Assembly (NCBI GenBank): GCA_026929865.2
Contig: CM049406.2
Coordinates: forward strand, 23,811,501 to 23,875,500
Direction: 5' to 3'
Source: Hyperoplus lanceolatus
Lineage: Eukaryota > Chordata > Actinopteri > Uranoscopiformes > Ammodytidae
Length of the DNA stretch: 64,000 bases
Below, piece after piece: positions 1 to 9,560 of the stretch. Within the stretch, counting starts at the first letter, position 1. Every line of letters starts with the position of its first letter. The notes under the pieces are model-generated. The model made no database searches. It saw only the letters and a list, made by a program, of their open reading frames with translations, and was not told the DNA's origin. A program made the position numbers and the translations under genes.

Positions 1-370
1 GAAACTGAGTAGGAGAGCTGATTCAATAGTGCGCACACCGGCCACTTAGGAGCGCTGCATGGGACTGCGTGAGGGCAGTTGTCTCCGTCTGGAGCAGCTG
101 GGGGGACACTGAGGCACGGGGGCTGCATTCATTCAAAATGTTAGCCACAGTATTAAATATGTAGTTGGCCTACACTGCTCTTTATGATAAAAAATACACG
201 GCACAACATTCAGCTTAACATTTTATTTATTTGACGCCCTTCTAGATGTTAGTTCCTCTTTTAATGTGTCACTGATCGCTTCAGCGAGCGATATATTTCC
301 ACCGTTAACCGGTGTAGGTACCAGATCGACTCGGGCTGCAAGATTGACTCGGGGTCCTGCGCCTACTGAT

Positions 371-486
371 GACGTATCAACACTTGACGTTGTCACCATA
401 GATACTGCTACGCAACGGCAAGACGTATCGACACTTGACGTTGTCACCATAGATACTGCTACGCTACTGCTACGCTACTGCTACGC
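371..486. repeat. 51-bp tandem duplication plus 11-bp triplicate
   Basis: A 51-bp unit starting GACGTATC at 371 is repeated at 422 with few changes. It runs into three copies of the 11-mer TACTGCTACGC (about 454-486). The block lies just inside the left inverted repeat of the 311-2294 transposon, as subterminal repeats often do. Confidence 0.85.
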
Positions 487-1849
487 ATTGTGGACATACA
501 CAACATTTGAAAAGATCGCGATAGCTGATGGTGCGAAACTCAAACAACATGTAAAAGATCGCGCTAGCTGATAGCTTAGCCAGTAGGCTCCATAGATAGA
601 TCGATTTATTTATTGTTCTGCAAGGTTTAAAATTAGTTGTTACGTTTGGCTTATAGTAGTCATCTCTCATTATTAAGGTTAAATTACATTTTATTTTATA
701 CGAATTTATAGTTTAGCAAGGTTTAACCCCCGGTTTTAACCCTGTTTGAGTGCTAAATTAAACATTTATTTAATAATACTTTAAACATTGAATGAGTATT
801 TTAGTTTAATGTACTCTAGCATGTATTTTAAGAAATACTATTTTATTAAAAGAACAACTATCCCCTGGGTTCACTGTTATTTTACATCACACTGAAAAAC
901 AATGTGTATAATGAGAGTTTCATAATGATATTTATCAGTTAAAAAATGTAAAGGTGTGGCTCAGATGTATAATTTCCAGCCCCTGGAGCATTTGTAGTGT
1001 CTTGCATCACTGATAAATAGATTCATTCATTCAACCTTCATTAAATAAAATAAAAAAGTACATCAGATTTTGTTTAATCTGATTTGTATTTTACTTATTC
1101 AACCACATATACCACCTTTTGTAGTGTCTTGCAGCAATGCCATCGACTGTCCAAACAGCCTACTATTTACAGTGAGTCTCTGCAGAACATTTCTCAATGG
1201 GAATAGTTCACTTAATGTGTACACAGCAGGTGAATAGGGTACACTTTTGGAATAATAGATATCATGAAGCTCTGCTAGTTGATAATATTAAAACAATACA
1301 TTTTTGTATAACAACTTTTGTTTGAAACATCTAGATGTTGAATAAAGCCAGTGTTGAATCTTAATTTTCATCAATTCTTTTATTATTTATTTTCATGATT
1401 GATGGGGTCCAGGATGGGCTCACGATGGGGTCCTGATAACAGACAGGAAACAAAGTGTTAAAGAGATGTTCACGTTCCAATCCCCATACTTCCCTAACAT
1501 ATAGGCCGTTAGAAAAACATTGAGTTTGTCCCCATTATGAATATACACCATGTTAAAGTAAAATATGTAAATATACTGTCCTGTTAGTGCTGCTATAACT
1601 ATCAGCAAATAGTAACATTTATTTTTTCGAAGTTTAAGGTTCTGGATTAAGGACATGCAACGTTAATAAAAACTAACAGATGATTAATGGTAGAAGAAAA
1701 AAGTAAGCCAATGGATAAGTGACTGACCCAGGGTTGTAATGCAGCTGCACAAAGACAGTTTTCGGAATTAAGACCAGAATAAAATGAATTCCCTGGTATA
1801 AGGGATAGGGTAATTAACACCTACAAAACTAATCCTGTATTGATGAAAG

Positions 1850-2005
1850 CCCCCCCCCCCTGCTACCGTTTATTAGCTCACGTTAGCTATCAATCTAAAG
1901 CCACATATCATCTTATCAAAGCTAACGCCCCCCCCCGCTAATGTTTATTAGCTCACGTTAGCTATCAATCTAAAGCCAAAAATATTATCTTATCAAAGCA
2001 AACGG
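1850..2005. repeat. 75-bp tandem duplication with poly-C runs
   Basis: The unit beginning GCTACCGTTTATTAGCTCAC at 1862 recurs at 1937 (GCTAATGTTTATTAGCTCAC). Each copy is preceded by a run of about nine or more C residues. It lies inside the 311-2294 transposon. Confidence 0.85.
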
Positions 2006-2171
2006 TCATGTTATACAATGTATGTTTAATTTCAGTAATTTGATAAGCGTATGACTAAGGTTTATCTTTGTACATTAGATTATTATTCATAGTCTTAAAT
2101 TAGAAAATCATTAGAGATCGTTAACCTTAATACTTACCGAGATAGCGGGATAACCAAGTGGGATAAACAGA

Positions 2172-2201
2172 GCGCATGCGCATAACCATAGCGCATGCGC
2201 A
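2172..2201. promoter_or_regulatory. Paired NRF1-like palindromes
   Basis: GCGCATGCGC occurs twice, at 2172-2181 and 2191-2200, separated by nine bases. This matches the known NRF1 consensus. The pair sits about 45 bp inside the right inverted repeat of the 311-2294 transposon and could act as a promoter element; function is inferred from the motif only. Confidence 0.45.
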
Positions 2202-2770
2202 TTTAAAAGACAAAGTTTACAGGAAGTGCGTCATAATCGCGCATCTAGGACCCCGAGTCAATCTTGCAGCCCGAGTCGATCTGGTACCTACACCGGCACG
2301 TTTTTCCGATCTGCTGGTGGAGCAGGACAGTGGGCGCTCTCGCAGCTGATCGTTGCCGGGTCGGCTTGTGCAGCTGACCGCCGGGCTGACCACTCGTGCT
2401 GTCATACAGTAAAACGCAAAATGTGTTATTTTTAGTTTGTACAACCCTTTTGAGTAGTGCTATCTAAAAGGGCCAATACATTCTAATCGTTCAAATCTCT
2501 GCAGACCTGTATTTATTTTATGGGGACCATTACCGGACAGTTGGTGCGTCGACTGTTTCTCCTCTACCACTTATATTATGCCGGCACCCTCAGTTGGTTG
2601 CATTTCAGAACAGCAACACGCTTTTTTTAGTGGCGATTTTTGAGTCAGACCACTTTTTCTTCATCTAGCCTATGTAAAGAAATGGCGACATATAGGCCTA
2701 CTTGTATATGCTGTTTTATAGCATTTGAGCGATAGTAGCCTACTGATGTAAACCTCAAATGCAAAATCCT

Positions 2771-2949
2771 CAGCTGGAGATCGTTTGTTGTCAACACCAA
2801 CGCTGTTGACCGCAGCAGTTATTTCCTTCCTAACTGCTGCCTTCTGTCATTCTTTGATGCCGCTTGTAATGCTCCGAAATGAAACTCTTTTTTTCTACTT
2901 TCGCTGTTATTCTGTCAATTTCTACTTCAGAGAAGTTCCTCTTCTGTGC
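2771..2949 (-). pseudogene. Myb/SANT-like DNA-binding domain remnant, copy 1
   Basis: Reading the minus strand from about 2949 gives RNFSEVEIDRITAK, then a frame change at an A-run (7 A here, 9 A in copy 2), then a frame with FRSITSGIKE, a TGA stop, and RKEITAAVNSVGV. The pattern (acidic first helix, W or R-K-x-I-T-x-x-V-N helix, then NxRxPAE) is that of Myb/SANT-like proteins associated with Harbinger transposons. The frameshift and in-frame stop make it non-functional. It is shorter than a full protein; only the DNA-binding part is recognisable. Confidence 0.55.
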
Positions 2950-3163
2950 CGTAATGCGCATATCCATGTCGTAAAACCTCTGGGCGAGGCCTCTAAACTG
3001 AGAAAACATAGGGGCGTGATACGATTGTTTTCATCCGCCGCATTTATCAATAATGGCCTGGCGTACGCCGAGATTGGCGCGATACGACTGTTTGATAAAT
3101 ACCACGCAATACCTGGCGTAGGGAGGTATTTGCGCCAGAATCTGCACCGGTTTCCACGCAAGT

Positions 3164-3198
3164 TTGATAAATGGGGGCCAATGGCCCCCATTTATCAA
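3164..3198. repeat. Perfect 17-bp-arm palindrome
   Basis: The arms TTGATAAATGGGGGCCA and TGGCCCCCATTTATCAA flank a single central A. This marks the point just before copies 1 and 2 of the surrounding repeat diverge (copy 2 diverges at 4633), so it may be an element end or junction. Confidence 0.85.
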
Positions 3199-3469
3199 CC
3201 GTGCGTAGACCAGAAAAATGGGTGTACGTACATTTCCACTCAAATCTCGGCATTTATCAATATGGATGTGAGCATAGGATACGCTCAAATCCCACGCCAG
3301 CTCTCAGCTCGTGTACGCAAGTTTGTAAACAGCATGGACTCGCAGTGCAGGCTGTGCCGGGTAGCCGATGACTTTGTTGGACAATTATTAGAAGGTAATA
3401 CAAATGTAGCGTTTGCTCAGACCGAAATAAAGATATTAATCACTTAAAATTGTGCAGCTTATGGTGTGA

Positions 3470-4632
3470 AACTGAGTAGGAGAGCTGATTCAATAGTGCG
3501 CACACCGGCCACTTAGGAGCGCTGCATGGGACTGCGTAAGGGCAGTTATCTTCGACTTGGAGCAGCTGGGGGGACACTGAGGCACGGGGGCCGCATTCAT
3601 TCAAAATGTTAGCCTAAGTAGGCTATTAAATATGTAGTAGGCCTACACTGCTCTTTATGATAAAAATACACGGCACAACATTCAACTTCACATTTTATTT
3701 ATTTGACGCACTTTTTAGATGTTAGTTCCTCTTTTAATGTGTCATTGTTCGCTTAAGCGAGCAATTTATTTCCACCGTTAACCGGCACGTTTTTTCTGAT
3801 CTGCTAGTGGAGCAGCTCAGCAGGACAGTGGGCGCTCTCACAGCTGATCGTTGCCGGGTCGGCTTGTGCAGCTGACGGCCGGGCTGACCACTCGTGCCAA
3901 GCGCATGCTGTCATACAGTAAAATGCAAAATGTGTTTTTTTTTTGTTTTTAAAACCCTTTTGAGTAGTGCTATCTAAAAGGGCCAATACATTCTAATCAT
4001 TCCAATCTCTGCAGACGTGTATTTCTTTTATGGGGACCATTATCGGACAGTTGCTGCGTCTTTTTCTCCTTTACCACTTATATTATGCCCGCACGTTGGT
4101 TGCATTTCAGAACAGAAACACGCTTTTTTTAGTGGCGATTTTTGAGTCAGACCACTTTTTCTTCATCTATGTAAAGAAATGGCGACATATAATTGTATAT
4201 GCTGTTTTAGCTTTTGAGCGCTGGAGATCGTTTGTTGTCAACATCAACGCTGTTGACAGCAGGAGTTATTTCCTTCCTAACTGCTGCCTTCTGTCATTCT
4301 TTGATGCCGCTTGTAATGCTCCGAAATGAAACTCTTTTTTTTTCTTCTTTCGCTGTTATTTTGTCAATTTCTACTTCAGAGAAGTTCCTCTTCTGTGCCG
4401 TAATGTGCATATCCATGTCGTAAAACCTCTGGGCGGGGCCTCTAAACTGAGAAAATATAGGGGCGTGATACGATTGTTTTCAGCCGCCGCATTTATCAAT
4501 AATGGCCTGGCGTAAGCCGAGATTGGCGAGATACGACTGTTTGATAAATCCAACGCGATACCTGGCGTAGGGAGGTATTTGCGCCAGAATCTGCACCAGT
4601 TTCCACGCAAGTTTGATAAATGAGGGCCAATG
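3470..4632. mobile_element. PIF/Harbinger-like repeat, copy 2 (truncated at 3' side)
   Basis: It starts GAAACTGAGTAGGAGAGCTG exactly as position 1 does and follows copy 1 to 4632, where similarity stops. It lacks the 311-2294 transposon and so serves as the empty site. Compared with copy 1 it lacks the final 280 bp or so (3191-3469 of copy 1). Confidence 0.75.
4216..4398 (-). pseudogene. Myb/SANT-like DNA-binding domain remnant, copy 2
   Basis: From about 4398 the minus strand reads in a single frame through QKRNFSEVEIDKITAKEEKK and VSFRSITSGIKE, one TGA stop, then QKAAVRKEITPAVNSVDVD. This is the better-preserved of the two copies because the A-run keeps the frame. The fold type is inferred from the spacing of hydrophobic and basic residues seen in Myb/SANT-like proteins that accompany Harbinger transposases. 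The same TGA is present in both copies, so the stop predates the duplication or the frame is no longer used. Confidence 0.6.
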
Positions 4633-4761
4633 AGTCTAAATGAAGGAAGAGACCAAAAGAACCGAAAGATGGATCCAAAGATCAAACATTTAAAAATATT
4701 TGAATGATGCATGGAAGCCAATTCAACAGCAGTAAAAGTGAAAATAGGAGGACATTGCTGG

Positions 4762-6416
4762 TATTTTTGTTTTTGTCAACGAAATATATGACAAAATATC
4801 GTCGTCAACAAACATTTATCACGTGACAGAGACGAGACGCAACGTAAATGGTGGTCATGTGACGAAGACTATAATCAAATATATAATGCTTTATTGTTGA
4901 CTAATAAAAACGGGACTAAATGTTGTTTACAAAAACAAAAACTCTGATAAAATATCTCTTCATGTTAATTGACAAAAACGAGAGGACACGAAATGTTATA
5001 AGGCTATTTTGTCTCGCCATTATTATTATTTTTGCAATATTTCTGTTTCCTGAGTCTCGGGGCTGCAAACAGGCTACGGCTTCATATTAAAAGCATTTCA
5101 CTGGTTTAACATGAGTATTTAACTAGACAAACGTGAGTTGTCTTTTATTTTGAAATAGCAGGAAGTTAGCAGGCGACGTTACTTCCTCAATCCCCACTCG
5201 CGGCAATATGGAAGATGCAGCTGCGGCGTGGGTTAACTATAACGACTAACCAGCTGCAGCCTGAAGTTACTGTATTGGCTAACTCTCAATATGTGGCCAA
5301 ACGTACTCACGTCATCTTGACTGGATTCCTGTCGGATATTAACCATGACTCCTGTGTTCCCTGCTCTCCTGAGTCATGTCGAAAAAGTATTCCATTGTTT
5401 TCTGAACGAGTAGTAGCCCTGTTTGTGGACGTGACGTCTATCCATCAAAACTATGACGTAGGTCCTTAGCAACGGTCATTATACCCTTGACAGAGGTCTG
5501 TCTTGCTGGAAATAACATACCTGTAGAATGCCATGATTTACATAGGATTTTCAAAGTGCCATGTAATAAGTTCTGTCAACGAATTCCACTGTATGCAGTC
5601 TGTGCTTCCAATCTCATGGTTCAAACCATTTGTGTTATATCTTGTAATACAAAATCTGACTTCAGTTTACAAGCAATACAAGTCATACACAAACATTTTA
5701 TTTGCACTTTGTTATTATGTTATTGTAGCTCTAGCATTCAAGAACATTTTGTCTCTTAATTAAACTTGAATGTAATGTCAGTTTTTTTCTGGCATTGTCA
5801 TGTGAAGCTATTTTATTTAGGCCTATTTATTTTATGTAAATGTATATGTCATTAGACAGGAGATTTTGAAAAACAAAGAGAAGCTGTCCGAGCTCCACCA
5901 GACTGCTGTTCAGGTTGAGGAATCCGGCATTCTTACATGTTTGGTAGCTCAAATAAATATGATGTAAATTCAATCAGACCGTCTTCCATGTCTGGAATTG
6001 CATGTATTCTTGAGGCTATAAGGTAAAAATAATATAATAAGATAAGATAACCTTGTTTGACTTGGGAAATGGGGGACTTAAATAACATTTTGATTTTGGC
6101 TGTACTATAATAGGTACTTGTACTATATTAACTGGGTTAAATATAATTGCATTACTAAAAAGACTAAAATGCAAATGTCATTGACTAAGACTAGACTTAA
6201 ATGTCATCAGTTTTTGTTGACTAAGACTAGACGAAAATAGTCCCAGATAATTCTGACTAAGAGAAGACTAAAAAGCTCAAGACTTTTAGTCAACTGAAAC
6301 TTGACTAGACTAAAAAGAGTTTAAACGTGACTAAGACTAATAAAAACTAAAATGACAGTTTGACAAAATGACTAGACTAAAACTAAACTTAAAACAGGCC
6401 GCCAAAAACAACATTA
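4762..6416. mobile_element. Non-autonomous hAT-like transposon with 8-bp target duplication
   Basis: ATTGCTGG is duplicated at 4754-4761 and 6417-6424. The ends TATTTTTGTTTTTGTC and (reverse complement of the right end) TAATGTTGTTTTTGGC are imperfect inverted repeats. The subterminal DNA is rich in GACTAAAA/GACTAGAC words (6150-6400), a pattern common in fish hAT elements. Short open frames at 5215-5763 show no transposase motifs. The 8-bp duplication is the main evidence for hAT. Confidence 0.75.
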
Positions 6417-6424
6417 ATTGCTGG

Positions 6425-8443
6425 TGATCTGCTGGAAGAAAACAACAGATGAAGATACTGCCCAGTGCTCAGCCTGAAAAGAAAGGGCAGCACCCCCATC
6501 AGATTAAATGAGGCCTCGACTGCAGATGAAAGTTAAGCAACATTTATAAAGGCTTGGAACATACGGAACCATTAACCATTTCAGACTGATATTCAATTTG
6601 CTTTATTATCGAGACTTAATTCATATCAATAGCTTTGTGTTATTCGTTCATTTTCATTAGAAATCTGATACCATTGAACATTCATTAGGAGCTAAGCAGC
6701 AAGGCTGCAAATAGGCCTACCTTTTGTTCTTCCCAGTATTATTATTATGCAAGGAATGTGTTACATCTGTTGCAATTGAGCACTGATGCAATATAAAAGT
6801 AAAAAGTCTTCCCAACAGAATTAATTGCACCCTCAATAGTGGATAAGAACAATTCCTTAAGGTACCAATGCACTTTACAGTATGTGCCTTTCTTGTTGTA
6901 TTAGTTCATTTCAGGGAAAGATATATGTGTCTCCCAATTTAGACTGTGCTGTGTTGTGCTAATTAGCTGAAACCACTCAGAGTTTTCACAGGGAATAAAG
7001 ACAGTGCAGTGTAAATGTTATACAACCACACTCTTGCTGGTATGAGAGGAAAAGTCAGGAGATTGGAAAACAATCATAGGGTTATATTATATTCACTGTG
7101 GAGCACAAGTATTTCTACACAATTACATGGCCAATAAATCTAATATTTCAATTTCTCCCTCAAGACTTTGCAGGTGTGTAAGAGTCTTTTTAGCATGAGC
7201 AAGAGCATCAGACTTATAACCATAAGGAAGATGCAATTCCTACAGGAATCCTGTGTGATGATGGGATTATCTTTTGTGAAATAGCTTGTGTGTAAATTGC
7301 ATTTTGGTGCTAATCTCACTCTCCGTCATAACAAGGAAAATTCGAAACCTTTGAAGAATATAATCAATGTTATGTTGGTATCCTTTTTTTCCTTTTCCCC
7401 TTTCATTTACCGATATTAAATATCTCCGGGTCACCTTTTAGCTTGCACCGATATTCTCTGCTTTCCACTTTTTCCTGCAAAAATGTGAGCTTGTTGTGCC
7501 AGTTACCCAACTGAATAAGGTAGTGGCGCAACGTTGACAGATACGTAGGTCGATTTGCGGTAGCCTACGAGCAAATTACAGGAGGAAGGGAGAGAGAATG
7601 CCTTCAGTTTGTGTTTTGTATATTATTATTATGTGGGCCAGGTCTCCTTCCAAGAAAATATATTCTACTCATGTCCATGTTCACCCTCTGCATCTGTGGA
7701 CAAGGCATTAGTATTCAGACTTTATTTTTCCAATTACATTCCATCCATTCATTCTCTACACCCACTTACCCTTCAGGGTCACTGTAGGAAGTGCTGATTA
7801 GATGCACTTCACACCGTGTCAATGCATTGTACTCTCTATGTTGAGGGTTTTTAATTAATCTTACATGCACATCTTGGACACACATGCACACTGAAAGAAC
7901 ATGTCAAACCTTACAGAAATAACCAGAGTTATCTAGATTTATTCTCGCTGGGGCAAAAGTGGCAAACAGCGATATAATGTACTATTCTTTTCTTTAAGAT
8001 GATATTTTGGCATTTTTCGTGCTTTATAAGATAGGATAGTGAAGGTTGAATGGAAGCAGACAAAAGAGGGAGAAGACATGCAGCAAGGAGTACAAAACCA
8101 CTGATATTAAGCCGAATAACTTAAATTAGTTAATCCCCCCTAAAAAATATATATATATCTGGGCACCACATTGACTCTTGTTTCAAAATGTGGGATTTTA
8201 AGGTTGTCACCGTCTAAAAGTTGCACCAGCTCTGATCAACTCTTTGAGAAAATAGTCATGATGAAACATGTTTGGGATGATTTGTGCTTTAATTTCACAG
8301 AACCCTTATACTGTTCCTATTATTACTATTCTGGTTGAACGATATTGTCTGCTTCATACATCATCATATCCGAATGCCACGGGTGGCAGTAATAACCTCA
8401 TCCTTTAAAGAATAACATTGCTTTGGTGATACTGTGATGTGGC
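6425..8443. other. Intergenic DNA, no gene recognised
   Basis: AT-rich, apparently single-copy DNA between the hAT element and the gypsy 5' LTR. Open frames are short and show no codon or motif signal. Only a short (TA)n run near 8145-8158 stands out. Confidence 0.5.
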
Positions 8444-9463
8444 TGTAACCAAGGTTATTTTCTGTAGTTCCAAAGTCACAGGAATTCCCTAAAAGCATCA
8501 TTTTCAGAAAATAATCACTAGATACTGTAGTTTACAATGCCCCCTAAACGCATCACAGGCGCATGAACGGCCGACAGCCGATGACGCAGACAGAGAAACT
8601 GCGAGACACATGCAACTACAAGTAATAAGACGAAGATAACGATATTGATAAACTACCTAATGTGAGAAACTACAATTTAGACAATAGAGATAAGGAAAAC
8701 TACAAGTGGTCGGTTCGGGAGAAATCGAGTGGAAGCTCCGGACCAGTGCTTTTCAAAGTGTATATTGACGATTATCCTGGCTGGTTTTTTTCGAGGGACG
8801 AACTGTTTCAACTGGACTGATTCTACTGCTTCCACCATCATCGCTGTTATTGGATCCATCATCTCTCATCGGACATCTGTAGTTGCATGGACATTGTGCT
8901 CAAATCCACGCGGTGGTAGGAACAAAATGAACGAACCAAACTGAGGATTATTTTGTTTTGACATTTTTGCTTTATTCTGAGTACTCAGGTTTTGTTTTTA
9001 TTTTGGTTCTTGGGCCCAAGACTAAACTGACAAATTGACTATACAGTTGATAAGGTATATTTGAAGGAACTAAGATTCATGAGCTGTGATCATTTTGTGT
9101 TTTTTTCTAGTCCCATGCGGCATATATTTTATTTATTTTAAGTACTTAGTGCTTCTAAGGTACAGTTTTATTTCACTTTGTTTCATTATTCTGGGTCGAT
9201 ATTTCTATTTTTCTACATTGCTGAGAGAACAAGTGCAACTTAGTTTTCAAAGATATCTTTATAAATACAAAACTTTTATTCTCTCAAGTCGTGGTCACGT
9301 GTTGTTGTGTGGGTTGGAGGTCTCATTAATCTTGGTGTATTAAGCTACAATCAATCCCCTTACCAACCAAATGTGAACTTAGAATCTTTAGTAACCTGAT
9401 ATAAACTTAGACATAGACATTTAGAATAGATACCCCACCTCTAGGGGTCATCAGAAGGTTACA
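8444..9463 (+). mobile_element. 5' LTR of PNMA-type Ty3/gypsy element (intron-less form)
   Basis: It begins TGTAACC and ends GGTTACA, with short inverted termini, and matches the 3' LTR of the second copy at 49758-51396 over its whole length except for one gap. Where the second copy has GTGAGT...TGTGCAG (50094-50710), this LTR reads straight through from ATCCTG to GCTGG. It is 1,020 bp long. It is followed directly by the gag leader. No matching 5-bp target duplication is available because the right end of this copy is missing. Confidence 0.9.
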
Positions 9464-9490
9464 CAAAGTGGCGAGCTAGCCAGGAGATTG
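9464..9490 (+). other. Candidate primer-binding site and leader start
   Basis: Immediately after the LTR the sequence reads CAAAGTGGCGAGCTAGCC, where an LTR retrotransposon carries its tRNA primer-binding site. The TGGCGA-type start fits a tRNA 3' CCA complement, but I cannot say which tRNA. Confidence 0.4.
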
Positions 9491-9560
9491 GTTTAAGTAG
9501 CAACCTGACCTTCCATCCCACGCTACACACGTTGTACGTTAATAATTTGTTGAGTTAGTT

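Larger units (their letters stand above)
311..2294. mobile_element. TIR DNA transposon, 48-bp perfect inverted ends, probable CCGG target duplication
   Basis: Positions 311-358 are the exact reverse complement of 2247-2294 (48 of 48 bases; outer end GGTGTAGGTACC). The empty site is visible in the sister repeat copy at 3780-3795, which reads TTAACCGGCACG without the insert. This allows a CCGG 4-bp target duplication with TGTAGG...CCTACA ends, or insertion with CCGG as part of the ends. No transposase frame is visible, so it is non-autonomous. The interior holds short tandem duplications and a pair of NRF1-like palindromes. I could not assign a superfamily. Confidence 0.88.
1..3469. mobile_element. 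PIF/Harbinger-like repeat, copy 1 (interrupted)
   Basis: This is the first of two tandem copies of the same repeat. Positions 1-310 match 3470-3785, and 2295-3190 match 3786-4632, with scattered substitutions. The two halves are separated by the transposon at 311-2294. Without it the unit is about 1,485 bp. On the minus strand the unit carries a decayed Myb/SANT-like frame, which together with many ATTTATCAA and GCGTACGCC words suggests a PIF/Harbinger-type element; that class call is inference. The outer ends are not defined because the window starts inside or at the edge of the unit. Long open frames on the plus strand here (for example 2785-3447) have no recognisable protein similarity. 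Confidence 0.6.

Noticed and set aside
266..571. 101-residue open frame across the left transposon end
   Set aside because: It spans the junction between host repeat and transposon and is made of short tandem duplications, so it is compositional.
2785..3447. 220-residue open frame on the plus strand
   Set aside because: Lies opposite the Myb/SANT-like remnant, is not kept open in the sister copy (which breaks after about 69 residues), and has no recognisable domain.
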